From contig NC_044929.1 in the NCBI RefSeq assembly GCF_003576645.1, positions 4,432,753 to 4,496,752 on the forward strand: a stretch of DNA of 64,000 nt, in the 5' to 3' direction. Each line of letters opens with the position of its first letter. Positions within the stretch are counted from its first letter, which is position 1. Shown here one piece after another: positions 1-12,368 of the stretch. This DNA is from Ipomoea triloba. Lineage: Eukaryota; Streptophyta; Magnoliopsida; Solanales; Convolvulaceae. Under the pieces are notes generated by a model. It was not told where the DNA came from and did no database searches. It saw nothing but the letters and a program-made list of their open reading frames with translations. A program made the position numbers and the translations under genes.

Positions 1-1176
1 CTTTCTTTGCCCACTTGATCAGTAATGAGAGGCCGAAAAGGATCCTCAAATTGAAGTTTTTTTTTTAAAAGTAACCAAGGGTGTTTTTGGAAAAAAAAAA
101 CTTATTTTTAAAAACCTTAAGGATCCTCAAGCATCATTCTTTTCTAAACTTTCTGTTCCCACTTGGGCAGTAATGGGAGGCCGAAAAGGCTCCTCAAACT
201 TAAGTCGTTTTTTTTTAATAGTAAGCAAGGGCGTTTTGGGAAAATTTTTATTTTTATAAACTTTATGGATCGTCAAGGCTCATTGTTTTCTAAACTTTCT
301 TTGCCCCCTTGGGCAGTAATGAGAGGCCGAAAAGGCTCCTCAAACTTAAGTCGTTTTTTTTTAATAGTAAGCAAGGGCGTTTTGGGAAAATTTTTATTTT
401 TATAAACTTTATGGATCGTCAAGGCTCATTGTTTTCTAAACTTTCTTTGCCCCCTTGGGCAGTAATGAGAGGCCGAAACGGCTCCTCAAACTTAAGTTTT
501 TTTTTAATACTAACCAAGGGACTTTTGGGGAAATTTTTTTTATTTTTATAAACTTTATGGATCGTCAAGGCTCATTGTTTTCTAAACTTTCTTTGCCCAC
601 TTGGGTCGTAATGAGGGCCGAAATGGCTACTCTTACTTAAGTTTTTTTTTTTAAAAAAATAACCAAGGGCGTTTTGGTAAAAAAATTTATTTTTGAAAAC
701 ATTAAGGATCCTCAAGCATCATTCTTTTCTAAACTTTCTTTGCCCACTTGGGCAGTAATGAGAGGCCGAAAAGGCTCCTCAAACTTAAGTTTTTTTTTTA
801 ATACTAACCAAGGGACTTTTGGGGAAATTTTTTTTATTTTTATAAACTTTATGGATCGTCAAGGCTCATTGTTTTCTAAACTTTCTTTGCCCAATTGGGC
901 AGTAATGAGGGCCGAAAAGGCTATTCAAACTTAAGTTTTTTTTAAAAGTAACCAAGGGCATTTTGGGATTACATTTTATTTTTATAAACTTTAGGAATCC
1001 TCAAGGATCATTCTTTTCTAAACTTTCTTTTCCAACTTGGACAGTAATGAGGGGCCGAAAAGGCTACTCAAAATTAAGTTTTTTTTTATAATAGTAACCA
1101 AGGGTGTTTTGGGAAAAATTTTTATTTTTATAAACTTTAATGGTCCTCAAGGCTCATTCTTTTCTAAACTTTTTTT

Positions 1177-1227
1177 GCCCACTTGGGCAGTAATGAGGGG
1201 CCGAAAAGGCTCCTCAAACTTAAGTTT
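1177..1227 (+). repeat. Example of the triple-dyad core present in most monomers
   Basis: Three inverted repeats lie side by side in 51 bases. The first is GCCCACTTGGGC at 1177-1188, with 5-bp arms and a CT spacer; in many other monomers it is the perfect palindrome GCCCAATTGGGC (for example 889-900). The second is a potential hairpin at 1195-1215, with arms GAGGGGCC and GGCTCCTC around a GAAAA loop and one G-T pair. The third is the perfect palindrome AAACTTAAGTTT at 1216-1227. The dyads are seen directly. A role in non-B DNA or kinetochore chromatin is only inference from what is known of dyad-rich centromeric satellites. Confidence 0.8.
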
Positions 1228-1302
1228 TTTTTTAATAGTAAGCAAGGGCGTTTTGGGAAAATTTTTATTTTAATAAACTTTAAAGATCCTCAAGTCTCAT
1301 TA

Positions 1303-1328
1303 TTTTCTAAACTTNTTTTCTAAACTTT
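1303..1328. other. Single-N assembly join at 1315
   Basis: One ambiguous base at 1315 interrupts the repeat. The 12 bases before it (TTTTCTAAACTT) are repeated immediately after it, so the repeat phase steps back. This looks like two contig ends joined without merging their overlap. Confidence 0.8.
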
Positions 1329-2344
1329 TTTTGCCCACTTGGGTAGTAATGAGGGGCCGAAAAGACTCCTCAAACTTATGTTTTTTTTTTAATTGTAACC
1401 AAGGGCGTTTTGGGGAAAATTTAATTGTTATAAATTTTAAGTATCCTTAAGGCTCATTCTTTTCTAAACTTTATTTGCCCACTTGGGCAGTAATGAGGGG
1501 TCGAAAAGGCTCTTCAAACATAAGTTTTTTTTCTAATAGTAACCATGGGCGTTTTGGTGAAATTTTTTTCTATAAACTTTAAGGATCCTCAAGGATCATT
1601 CTTTTCTAAACTTTCTTTTCCAACTTGGACAGTAATGAGGGGCCGAAAAGGCTACTCAAAATTAAGTTTTTTTTTTATAATAGTAACCAAGGGTGTTTTG
1701 GGAAAAATTTTTATTTTTATAAACTTTAAAGATCCTCAAGTCTCATTATTTTCTAAACTTTCTTTGCCCAATTGGGATGTAATGAGAGGCCGAAAAGGCT
1801 CCTCAAACTTAAGTTTTTTTTTTTAACACTAACCAAGGGACTTTTGGGGAAATTTTTTTTATTTTTATTAATTTTGTGGATCCTCAAGGCTCATTGTTTT
1901 CTAAACTTTCTTTGCTCACTTGGGCCGTAATGAGGGCCGAAAAGGCTACTCTAACTTAAGTTTTTTTTTTTAAAAGTAACCAAGGGCGTTTTGGGAAAAA
2001 AAAACTATTTTTAAAAACTTTAAGGATCCTCAAGCATCATTCTTTTCTAAACTTTCTTTACCCACTTGGGCAGTAATGAGGGGTCGAAAAGGCTCCTCAA
2101 ACATAAATTTTTTTTCTAATAGTAACCAAGGGCGTTTTGGTGAAATTTTTTTCTATAAACTTTAAGGATCCTCAAGGATCATTCTTTTCTAAACTTTTAT
2201 TGCCCACTTGGGCAGTAATGAGGGCCGAAAAGGCTCCTCAAACTTAAGTTTTTTTTTTAATACTAACCAAGGGACTTTTGGGGAAATTTTTTTTATTTTT
2301 ATAAACTTTATGGATCCTCAAGGCTCATTGTTTTCTAAACTTTC

Positions 2345-2785
2345 TTTGCCCACTTGGGCAGTAATGAGAGGCCGAAAAGGCTCATCAAAATTAAGTTTTT
2401 TATTTAATACTAACCAAGGACATTTTGGGGAAATTTTTTATTTTTATAAATTTTAAGGATCCTCAAGGCTCATTGTTTTCTAAACTTTCTTTGCCCACTT
2501 GGGCAGTAATGAGAGGCCGAAAAGGCTCATCAAAATTAAGTTTTTTATTTAATACTAACCAAGGACATTTTGGGGAAATTTTTTATTTTTATAAATTTTA
2601 AGGATCCTCAAGGCTCATTGTTTTCTAAACTTTCTTTGCCCACTTGGGCAGTAATGAGAGGCCGAAAAGGCTCATCAAAATTAAGTTTTTTATTTAATAC
2701 TAACCAAGGACATTTTGGGGAAATTTTTTATTTTTATAAATTTTAAGGATCCTCAAGGCTCATTGTTTTCTAAACTTTCTTTGCC
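2345..2785 (+). repeat. Three near-identical 145-bp monomers
   Basis: The marker ACCAAGGACATTTTGG recurs at spacings of exactly 145 (2418, 2563 and 2708 for its GGAC). The copies share the otherwise rare tract TTTTTTATTTAATAC and look identical over the unit. This is a short, recently amplified or graph-unrolled run. Confidence 0.85.
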
Positions 2786-3185
2786 CAATTGGGCAGTAAT
2801 GAGGGGTCGAAAAGGCTCCTCAAACTTAAGTCTTTTTTTTTAATAGTAAGCAAGGGCGTTTTGGGAAAACATTTTATTTTTATAAATTTTAAGGATCCTC
2901 AAGCATCATTCCTTTCTAAACTTTCTTTGCCCACTTGGGCAGTAATGAGGGGTCGAAAAGGCTCCTCAAACTTAAGTCTTTTTTTTTAATAGTAAGCAAG
3001 GGCGTTTTGGGAAAACATTTTATTTTTATAAACTTTAAGGATACTCAAGGATCATTCTTTTATAAACTTTTATTGCCCACTTGGGCAGTAATGAGGGGCC
3101 GAAAAGGCTCCTCAAACTTAAGTCTTTTTTTTTTAATAGTAAGCAAGGGCGTTTTGGGAAAAATTTTTATTTTTATAAACTTTAA

Positions 3186-3500
3186 GGATCCTCAAGCATC
3201 ATTCCTTTCTAAACTTTCTTTGCCTACTTGGGTAGTAATGAGAGGCCGAAAAGGCTCATCAAAATTAAGTTTTGTATTTAATACTAACCAAGGGCATTTT
3301 GGGATTACATTTTATTTTTATAAACTTTAAGGATCCTCAAGCATCATTCCTTTCTAAACTTTCTTTGCCTACTTGGGTAGTAATGAGAGGCCGAAAAGGC
3401 TCATCAAAATTAAGTTTTGTATTTAATACTAACCAAGGGCATTTTGGGATTACATTTTATTTTTATAAACTTTAAGGATCCTCAAGCATCATTCCTTTCT
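3186..3500 (+). repeat. Two near-identical 145-bp monomers
   Basis: Two consecutive copies carry the combination TTTTGTATTTAATAC and GGGATTACATTTTA, with the GGGCATT motif at 3292 and 3437. Flanking monomers carry different variants. Confidence 0.8.
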
Positions 3501-4051
3501 AAACTTTCTTTGCCCACTTGGGCCGTAATGAGGGCCGAAAAGGCTACTCAAACTTAAGTTTTTTTTTTAAAAGTAACCAAGGGCGTTTTGGGAAAACATT
3601 TTATTTTTATAAACTTTGGGGATCCTCAAGGATCATTCTTTTCTAAACTTTCTTTTCCAACTTGGACAGTAATGAGGGGCCGAAAAGGCTACTCAAAATT
3701 AAGTTTTTTTTATAATAGTAACCAAGGTGTTTTGGGAAAAATTCTTATTTTTATAAACTTTAATGGTCCTCAAGGCTCATTGTTTTCTAAACTTTGATTT
3801 GCCCACTTGGGCCGTAATGAGGGCCGAAAAGGCACTTCAAACTTAAGTTTTTTTTTTAAAGTAACCAAGGGCGTTTTGGGAAAAAAATTTATTTTTAAAA
3901 ACTTTAAGGATCCTCAAGCATCATTCTTTTCTAAACTTTCTTTGTGCAGTTGGGCAGTAATGAGAGGCCGAAAAGGCTCCTCAAATTTAAGTTTTTTTTT
4001 AATATTAACCAAGGGCATTTTGGAGAAAAAACTATTATTTTTATAAACTTT

Positions 4052-4294
4052 AAGGATCCTCAAGGCTCATGGTTTTCTGAACTTTCTTTGTTTAAGGATC
4101 CTCAAGGCTCATGGTTTTCTGAACTTTCTTTGCCCAATTGGACAGTAATGAGGGCCTTTTCTGAACTTTCTTTGCCCAATTGGACAGTAATGAGGGCCGA
4201 AAAGGCTATTTCTTTGCCCAATTGGACAGTAATGAGGGCCGAAAAGGCTACTTCTTTGCCCAATTGGACAGTAATGAGGGCCGAAAAGGCTACT
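4052..4294 (+). repeat. 42-bp ladder, four steps
   Basis: Partial monomer segments are repeated with a step of exactly 42 bases: the AAGGATCC start at 4052 and 4094, TTTTCTGAAC at 4115 and 4157, and TCTTTGCCC at 4169, 4211 and 4253. The breakpoint moves forward along the monomer from step to step. The paralogous stretch near 22.10-22.19 kb has the same monomer without any of these steps. Confidence 0.9.
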
Positions 4295-6180
4295 CAAACT
4301 TAAGTTTTTTTTTTTAAAAGTAACCAAGGGCATTTTGGGAAAAAAAAAATTATTTTTAAAAACTTTAAGGATCCTCAAGCATCATTCTTTTCTAAACTTT
4401 CTTTGCCCACTTGGCAATAATGAGGGTCGAAAAGGCTTCTCAAACATAAATTTTATTTCTAATAGTAACGAAGGGCGTTTTGGTGAAATTTTTTTCTATA
4501 AACTTTAAGGATCCTCAAGGATCATTCTTTTCTAAACTTTTATTGCCCACTTGGGCAGTAATGAGGGGCCGAAAATGCTCCTCAAACTTAAGTCTTTTTT
4601 TTTTAATAGTAAGCAAGGGCGTGTTGGGAAAATTTTTATTTTTATAAACTTTAAAGATCCTCAAGGCTTATTCTTTTCTAAACTTTCTTTGCCCACTTGG
4701 GCTATAATGAGAGGCCGAAAAGGATCCTCAAACTGAATTTTTTTTTTTAAAAGTAACCAAGGGTGTTTTGGGAAATTTTTTTATTTTTATAAACTTTAAA
4801 GATCCTCAAGGCTCATTCTTTTCTAAACTTTCTTTGCCCACTTGGGCTGTAATGATAGGCCGAAAGGGCTCCTCAAACTTAAGTTTTTTTTTTTAATACT
4901 AACCAAGGGACTTTTGGGGAAATTTTTTTTATTTTTATTAACTTTATGGATCCTCCAGGCTCATTGTTTTCTAAACTTTCTTTGCCCACTTGGGCCGTAA
5001 TGAGGGCCGAAAAGGCTACTCTAACTTAAGTTTTTTTTTTTAAAAGTAACCAAGGGCGTTTTGGGAAAAAAAATTATTTTTAAAAACTTTAAAGATCCTC
5101 AAGCATCATTCTTTTCTAAACTTTCTTTGCCTACTTGGGTAGTAATGAGAGGCCGAAAAGGCTCATCAAAGTTAAGTTTTTTTTTAATACTAACCAAGGG
5201 CATTTTGGGGAAATTTTTTNTTGCCCAATTGGACAGTAATGAGGGCCGAAAAGGCTACTCAAACTTAAGTTTTTTTTTTTAAAAGTAACCAAGGGCATTT
5301 TGGGAAAAAAAAAATTATTTTTAAAAACTTTAAGGATCCTCAAGCATCATTCTTTTCTAAACTTTCTTTGCCCACTTGGCAATAATGAGGGTCGAAAAGG
5401 CTTCTCAAACATAAATTTTATTTCTAATAGTAACGAAGGGCGTTTTGGTGAAATTTTTTTCTATAAACTTTAAGGATCCTCAAGGATCATTCTTTTCTAA
5501 ACTTTTATTGCCCACTTGGGCAGTAATGAGGGGCCGAAAATGCTCCTCAAACTTAAGTCTTTTTTTTTTAATAGTAAGCAAGGGCGTGTTGGGAAAATTT
5601 TTATTTTTATAAACTTTAAAGATCCTCAAGGCTTATTCTTTTCTAAACTTTCTTTGCCCACTTGGGCTATAATGAGAGGCCGAAAAGGATCCTCAAACTG
5701 AATTTTTTTTTTTAAAAGTAACCAAGGGTGTTTTGGGAAATTTTTTTATTTTTATAAACTTTAAAGATCCTCAAGGCTCATTCTTTTCTAAACTTTCTTT
5801 GCCCACTTGGGCTGTAATGATAGGCCGAAAGGGCTCCTCAAACTTAAGTTTTTTTTTTTAATACTAACCAAGGGACTTTTGGGGAAATTTTTTTTATTTT
5901 TATTAACTTTATGGATCCTCCAGGCTCATTGTTTTCTAAACTTTCTTTGCCCACTTGGGCCGTAATGAGGGCCGAAAAGGCTACTCTAACTTAAGTTTTT
6001 TTTTTTAAAAGTAACCAAGGGCGTTTTGGGAAAAAAAATTATTTTTAAAAACTTTAAAGATCCTCAAGCATCATTCTTTTCTAAACTTTCTTTGCCTACT
6101 TGGGTAGTAATGAGAGGCCGAAAAGGCTCATCAAAGTTAAGTTTTTTTTTAATACTAACCAAGGGCATTTTGGGGAAATT
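4256..6180 (+). repeat. ~960-bp direct duplication around a single N at 5220
   Basis: The sequence after the N at 5220 repeats the sequence from 4256 onward with a constant offset of 965. Every segment I compared is identical, including private variants such as CCCACTTGGCAATAATGAGG and GTAACGAAGGGCG. The copies part at about 5216 versus 6181, exactly where the downstream copy enters a 42-bp ladder. An unmerged contig overlap (false duplication) is more likely than a real segmental duplication. Confidence 0.85.
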
Positions 6181-6423
6181 AAGTTTTTTTTTAATACTAA
6201 CCAAGGGCATTTTGGGGAAATTTTTTTTTTTTTTAATACTAACCAAGGGCATTTTGGGGAAATTTTTTATTTTTTTAATACTAACCAAGGGCATTTTGGG
6301 GAAATTTTTTATTTTTATAAATTTAACCAAGGGCATTTTGGGGAAATTTTTTATTTTTATAAATTTTAAGGATCCTCAAGTGGGGAAATTTTTTATTTTT
6401 ATAAATTTTAAGGATCCTCAAGG
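6133..6423 (+). repeat. 42-bp ladder, five steps
   Basis: The motif ACCAAGGGCATTTTGG recurs with GGG at 6163, 6205, 6247, 6289 and 6331, and TGGGGAAATT then recurs at 6339 and 6381. Every spacing is 42. Each junction lies a little further along the monomer than the last. Confidence 0.92.
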
Positions 6424-6811
6424 CTCATTGTTTTCTAAACTTTCTTTGCCCAATTGGGCAGTCATGAGGGCCGAAAAAGCTACTCAAACTTAAGTTTTTT
6501 TTTTAAAAGTAACCAAGGGCGTTTTGGGAAAACATTTTATTTTTATAAACTTTAGGGATCCTCAAGGATCATTCTTTTCTAAACTTTCTTTTCCAACTTG
6601 GACAGTAATGAGGGGCCGAAAAGGCTACTCAAAATTAAGTTTTTTTTATAATAGTAACCAAGGGTGTTTTGGGAAAAATTCTTATTTTTATAAACTTTAA
6701 TGGTCCTCAAGGCTCATTCTTTTCTAAACTTTTTTTGCCCAATTGGGCAGTCATGAGGGCCGAAAAGGCTACTCAAACTTAAGTTTTTTTTTTTTAAAGT
6801 AACCAAGGTCG

Positions 6812-7637
6812 TTTTGGGAAAACATTTTATTTTTATAAACTTTAGGGATCCTCAAGGATCATTCTTTTCTAAACTTTCTTTTCCAACTTGGACAGTAATG
6901 AGGGGCCGAAAAGGCTACTCAAAATTAAGTTTTTTTTATAATAGTAACCAAGGTGTTTTGGGAAAAATTCTTATTTTTATAAACTTTAATGGTCCTCAAG
7001 GCTCATGGTTTTCTGAACTTTCTTTGCCCAATTGGACAGTAATGAGGGCCGAAAAGGCTACTCAAACTTAAGTTTTTTTTTAAAAGTAACCAAGGGCATT
7101 TTGGGAAAAAAAATTATTTNNNNNNNNNNNNNNNNNNNNNNNNNNNNNNNNNNNNNNNNNNNNNNNNNNNNNNNNNNNNNNNNNNNNNNNNNNNNNNNNN
7201 NNNNNNNNNNNNNNNNNNNNNNNNNNNNNNNNNNNNNNNNNNNNNNNNNNNNNNNNNNNNNNNNNNNNNNNNNNNNNNNNNNNNNNNNNNNNNNNNNNNN
7301 NNNNNNNNNNNNNNNNNNNNNNNNNNNNNCGTTTTGGGAAAACATTTTATTTTTATAAACTTTAGGGATCCTCAAGGATCATTCTTTTCTAAACTTTCTT
7401 TTCCAACTTGGACAGTAATGAGGGGCCGAAAAGGCTACTCAAAATTAAGTTTTTTTTATAATAGTAACCAAGGTGTTTTGGGAAAAATTCTTATTTTTAT
7501 AAACTTTAATGGTCCTCAAGGCTCATGGTTTTCTGAACTTTCTTTGCCCAATTGGACAGTAATGAGGGCCGAAAAGGCTACTCAAACTTAAGTTTTTTTT
7601 TAAAAGTAACCAAGGGCATTTTGGGAAAAAAAATTTT
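6812..7637 (+). repeat. Direct duplication flanking the N gap
   Basis: The stretch just before the gap (6812-7115) is repeated just after it (from 7332) with an offset of 520; the compared segments are identical. The copies diverge at 7116 versus 7636, where the downstream copy enters a 42-bp ladder. As with the join at 5220, this looks like one locus represented by both contig ends. Confidence 0.82.
7120..7329. other. Assembly gap of 210 N
   Basis: There are 210 consecutive ambiguous bases. The repeat flanks the gap on both sides in the same orientation. The flanks overlap in sequence (offset 520), so the true gap may be negative. The length equals 5 x 42, which may be coincidence. Confidence 0.98.
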
Positions 7638-7722
7638 TTTTTTAAAAGTAACCAAGGGCATTTTGGGAAAAAAAATTATTTTTTTAAAAGTAACCAAGGG
7701 CATTTTGGGAAAAAAAATTATT
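7585..7722 (+). repeat. 42-bp ladder, two steps
   Basis: AAAAGTAACCAAGGGCATTT recurs with GGG at 7614, 7656 and 7698, in steps of exactly 42. The related monomer at about 22.20-22.25 kb has the segment only once. Confidence 0.9.
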
Positions 7723-8324
7723 TTTAAAAACTTTAAGGATCCTCAAGCATCATTCTTTTCTAAACTTTCTTTGCCCACTTCGGCAATAATGAGGTTCGAA
7801 AAGGCTTCTCAAACATAAATTTTATTTCTAATAGTAACGAAGGGCGTTTTGGTGAAATTTTTTTCTATAAACTTTAAGGATCCTCAAAGATTATTCTTTT
7901 CTAAACTTTTATTGCCCACTTGGGCAGTAATGAGGGGCCGAAAATGCTCCTCAAACTGAAGTCTTTTTTTTTTAATAGTAAGCAAGGGCGTTTTGGGAAA
8001 ATTTTTATTTTTATAAACTTTAAAGATCCTCATGGCTCATTCTTTTCTAAACTTTCTTTGCCCACTTGGGCTGTAATGAGAGGCCGAAAAGGATCCTCAA
8101 ACTGAATTTTTTTTTTTTAAAAGTAACCAAGGGTGTTTTGGGAAAATTTTTTTATTTTTATAAACTTTAAAGATCCTCAAGGCTCATTCTTTTCTAAACT
8201 TTCTTTGCCCACTTGGGCTGTAATGAGAGGCCGAAAGGGCTCCTAAAACTTAAGTTTTTTTTTAATACTAACCAAGGGACTTTTGGGGAAATTTTTTTTA
8301 TTTTTATTAACTTAATGGATTTCC

Positions 8325-8421
8325 AGGCTCATTGTTTTCTAAACTTTCTTTGCCCACTTGGGCCGTAATGAGNAGGCTCATTGTTTTCTAAACTTTCTTT
8401 GCCCACTTGGGCCGTAATGAG
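8325..8421. other. Single-N join at 8373 with 48-bp repeated flanks
   Basis: AGGCTCATTGTTTTCTAAAC and the following bases up to GTAATGAG occur before the N (8325-8372) and again directly after it (8374-8421). This is the pattern of two contig ends placed end to end with an untrimmed overlap. Confidence 0.85.
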
Positions 8422-9429
8422 GGCCGAAAAGGCTACTCTAACTTAAGTTTTTTTTTTTAAAAGTAACCAAGGCGTTTTGGTGAAAATTTAATTGTTATAA
8501 ATTTTAAGGATCTTTAAGGCTCAATCTTTTCTAAACTTTATTTGCCCACTTGGGCAGTAATGAGGGGTCGAAAAGGCTCTTCAAACATAAGTTTTTTTTC
8601 TAATAGTAACCAAGGGCGTTTTGGTGAAATTTTTTTTCTATAAACTTTAAGGATACTCAAGAATCATTCTTTTCCCAACTTTTATTGCCCACTTGGGCAG
8701 TAATGATGGGCCGAAAAGGCTCCTCAAACTTAAGTCGTTTTTTTTTAATAGTAAGCAAAGGCGTTTTGGAAAAAATTTTTTATTTTTATAAACGTTAAAG
8801 ATCCTCAAGGCTCATTATTTTTTAAACTTTCTTTGCCCAATTGGGCAGTAATGAGAGGCCGAAAAGGCTCCTCAAACTTAAGTTTTTTTTTTAATAATAA
8901 CTAAGGGACTTTTGGGGAATTTTTTTTTTATTTTTATTAACTTTATGGATCCTCAAGGCTCATTGTTTTCTAAACTTTCTTTCACCACTTGGGCCGTAAT
9001 GAGGGCCGAAAAAGCTACTCAAACTTAAGTTTTTTTTTTAAAAGTAACCAAGGGCGTTTTGGGAAAACATTTTATTTTTATAAACTTTAGGGATCCTCAA
9101 GGATCATTCTTTTCTAAACTTTCTTTCACCACTTGGGCCGTAATGAGGGCCGAAAAAGCTACTCAAACTTAAGTTTTTTTTTTAATAGTAACCAAGGGTG
9201 TTTTGGGAAAAATTCTTATTTTTATAAACTTTAATGGTCCTCATGGCTCATTCTTTTCTAAACTTTTTTTGTCCACTTGGGTAGTAATGAGGAGCCGAAA
9301 AGACTCCTGAAACTTATGTTTTTTTTTTAATTGTAACCAAGGGCGTTTTGGTGAAAATTTAATTGTTATAAATTTTAAGGATCTTTAAGGCTCAATCTTT
9401 TCTAAACTTTATTTGCCCACTTGGGCAGT

Positions 9430-10020
9430 AATGAGGGGCCGAAAAGGCTACTCAAAATTAAGTTTTTTTTTATAATAGTAACCAAGGGTGTTTTGGGAAA
9501 AATTCTTATTTTTATAAACTTTAATGGTCCTCATGGCTCATTCTTTTCTAAACTTTTTTTGCCACTTGGGCAGTAATGAGGGGCCGAAAAGGCTACTCAA
9601 AATTAAGTTTTTTTTTATAATAGTAACCAAGGGTGTTTTGGGAAAAATTCTTATTTTTATAAACTTTAATGGTCCTCATGGCTCATTCTTTTCTAAACTT
9701 TTTTTGCCACTTGGGCAGTAATGAGGGGCCGAAAAGGCTACTCAAAATTAAGTTTTTTTTTATAATAGTAACCAAGGGTGTTTTGGGAAAAATTCTTATT
9801 TTTATAAACTTTAATGGTCCTCATGGCTCATTCTTTTCTAAACTTTTTTTGCCACTTGGGCAGTAATGAGGGGCCGAAAAGGCTACTCAAAATTAAGTTT
9901 TTTTTTATAATAGTAACCAAGGGTGTTTTGGGAAAAATTCTTATTTTTATAAACTTTAATGGTCCTCATGGCTCATTCTTTTCTAAACTTTTTTTGCCAC
10001 TTGGGCAGTAATGAGGGGCC
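9430..10020 (+). repeat. Four near-identical 145-bp monomers (type F)
   Basis: CCAAGGGTGTTTTGGG recurs with GGG at 9486, 9631, 9776 and 9921, spaced exactly 145. The units also share TTGCCACTTGGGCAG (one C fewer than usual) and GGTCCTCATGG. The missing C removes one arm base of the GCCCA/TGGGC dyad. Confidence 0.9.
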
Positions 10021-11384
10021 GAAAAGGCTCCTCAAACTTAAGTCGTTTTTTTTTTAATAGTAAGCAAGGACGTTTTGGGAAAATTTTTATTTTTATAAAC
10101 TTTAAAGATCCTCAAGGCTCATTATTTTCTAAACTTTCTTTGCCCACTTGGGCAGTAATGAGGGCCGAAAAGGCTACTCAAACTTAAGTTTTTTTTTTAA
10201 AAGTAACCAAGGGCGTTTTTGGAAAACATTTTATTTTTATAAACTTTAGTGATCCTCAAGGATCATTCTTTTCTAAACTTTCTTTTCCAACTTGGACAGT
10301 AATGAGGGGCCGAAAAGGCTCCTCAAACTTAAGTCGTTTTTTTTTTAATAGTAAGCAAGGACGTTTTGGGAAAATTTTTATTTTTATAAACTTTAAGGAT
10401 CCTCAAGGATCATTCTTTTCTAAACTTTTATTGCCCGCTTGGGCAGTAATGAGGGGCCGAAAATGCTCATCAAACTGAAGTATTTTTTTTTTAATAGTAA
10501 GCAAGGACGTTTTGGGAAAATTTTTATTTTTATAAACTTTAAGGATCCTGAAGGCTCATGGTTTTCTGAACTTTCTTTGCCAATTGGACAGTAATGAGGG
10601 CCGAAAAGGCTACTCGAACTTAAGTTTTTTTTTTAAAAAAGTAACCAAGGGTTTTTTGGGAAATAAAATTATTTTTAAAAACTTTAAGGATCCTCAAGCA
10701 TCATTCTTTTCTAAACTTTCTTTGTCCACTTGGGCAGTAATGAGAGGCCGAAAAGGCTCCTCAAACTTAATTTTTTTTTTTAATACTAACCAAGGGCATT
10801 TTGGGAAATTTTTTATTTTTATAAATTTTAAGGATCCTCAAGGCTCATTGTTTTCTAAACTTTCTTTGCCACTTGGGCCGTAATGAGGGCCGAAAAGGCT
10901 ACTCAATCTTAAGTTTTTTTTTTTAAAGTAACCAAGGACGTTTTGGAAAAAAAAAAACTTATTTTTAAAAACATTAAGGATCCTCAAACATCATTCTTTT
11001 CTAAACATTCTTTACCCACTTGGCCAGTAATGAGAGGCCGAAAAGGCTCCTCAAACTTAAATTTTTTTTAATACTAACCAAGGGCATTTTGTGGAAAAAT
11101 TTTTATTTTTATAAACTTTAAGGGTCCTCAAGCCTCATTGTTTTCTAAACTTTCTTTGCCCACTTGGGCAGTAATGACGGACGAACAGGCTACTCAAACT
11201 TAAGTTTTTTTTTCTAATAGTATCCAAGGGCGTTTTGGTGAAATTTTTTTTTATAAACTTTAAGGATCCTCAAGCATCATTCTTTTCTAAACTTTCTTTG
11301 CCCAGTTGGGCAGTAATAAGGGGCCGAAAAGGCTCCTCAAACTTAAGTTTTTTTTTTTTAATACTAACCAAGGGACTTTTGGGG

Positions 11385-11530
11385 AAATTTTTTTTATTTT
11401 TATAAACTTTAATGGTCCTCAAGGCTGATTGTTTTTTATTTTTATAAACTTTAATGGTCCTCAAGGCTGATTGTTTTTTATTTTTATAAACTTTAATGGT
11501 CCTCAAGGCTGATTGTTTTCTAAACTTTGA
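11385..11530 (+). repeat. 42-bp ladder, two steps
   Basis: The segment TTTATAAACTTTAATGGTCC to GGCTGATTG is tandemly repeated, with AATGGTCC at 11411, 11453 and 11495. The monomer with the same GGCTGATTG variant near 11.93 kb has it once. Confidence 0.9.
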
Positions 11531-12368
11531 TTTGCCCACTTGGGCCGTAATGAGGGCCGAAAAGGCTCCTCAAACTTAAGTTTTTTTTTTTAAAAAGTAA
11601 CCAAGGGCGTTTTGGGAAAAAAAATTATTTTTAAAAACTTTAAGGATCCTCAATGATCATTCTTTTCTAAACTTTTATTGCCCACTTGGCAGTAATGAGG
11701 GGCCGAAAATGCTCCTCAAACTTAATTTTTTTTTTTAATACTAACCAAGGGCATTTTGGGGAAATTTTTTATTTTTATAAATTTTAAGGATCCTCAAGGC
11801 TCATTGTTTTCTAAACTTTCTTTGCCCAATTGGGCAGTAATGAGGGCCGAAAAGGCTACTCAAACTTAAGTTTTTTTTTTAAAAGTAACCAAGGGCGTTT
11901 TTGGAAAAAATTTTATTTTTATAAACTTTAATGGTCCTCAAGGCTGATTGTTTTCTAAACTTTGATTTGCCCACTTGGGCCGTAATGAGGGCCGAAAAGG
12001 CTACTCGAACTTAAGTTTTTTTTTTAAAAGTAACCAAGGGCGTTTTTGGAAAAAATTTTATTTTTATAAACTTTAAGGATCCTGAAGGCTCATGGTTTTC
12101 TGAACTTTCTTTGCCAATTGGACAGTAATGAGGGCCGAAAAGGCTACTCGAACTTAAGTTTTTTTTTTTAAAAAGTAACCAAGGGTTTTTTGGGAAAAAA
12201 AATTATTTTTAAAAACTTTAAGGATCCTCAAGCATCATTCTTTTCTAAACTTTCTTTGTCCACTTGGGCAGTAATGAGAGGCCGAAAAGGCTCCTCAAAC
12301 TTAATTTTTTTTTAATACTAACCAAGGGCATTTTGGGAAATTTTTTATTTTTATAAATTTTAAGGATC

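Noticed and set aside
1195..1227. Rho-independent terminator (hairpin followed by a T tract)
   Set aside because: The GC-rich hairpin is followed within about 15 bases by a T run in most monomers, which mimics a bacterial terminator. It recurs in hundreds of tandem satellite copies with no gene upstream, so the resemblance is incidental.
6026..6493. A 155-residue open frame with short internal repeats
   Set aside because: It runs through the 42-bp ladder at 6.2 kb. Since 42 is a multiple of three, the frame stays open through the ladder. The repeats are the ladder steps.
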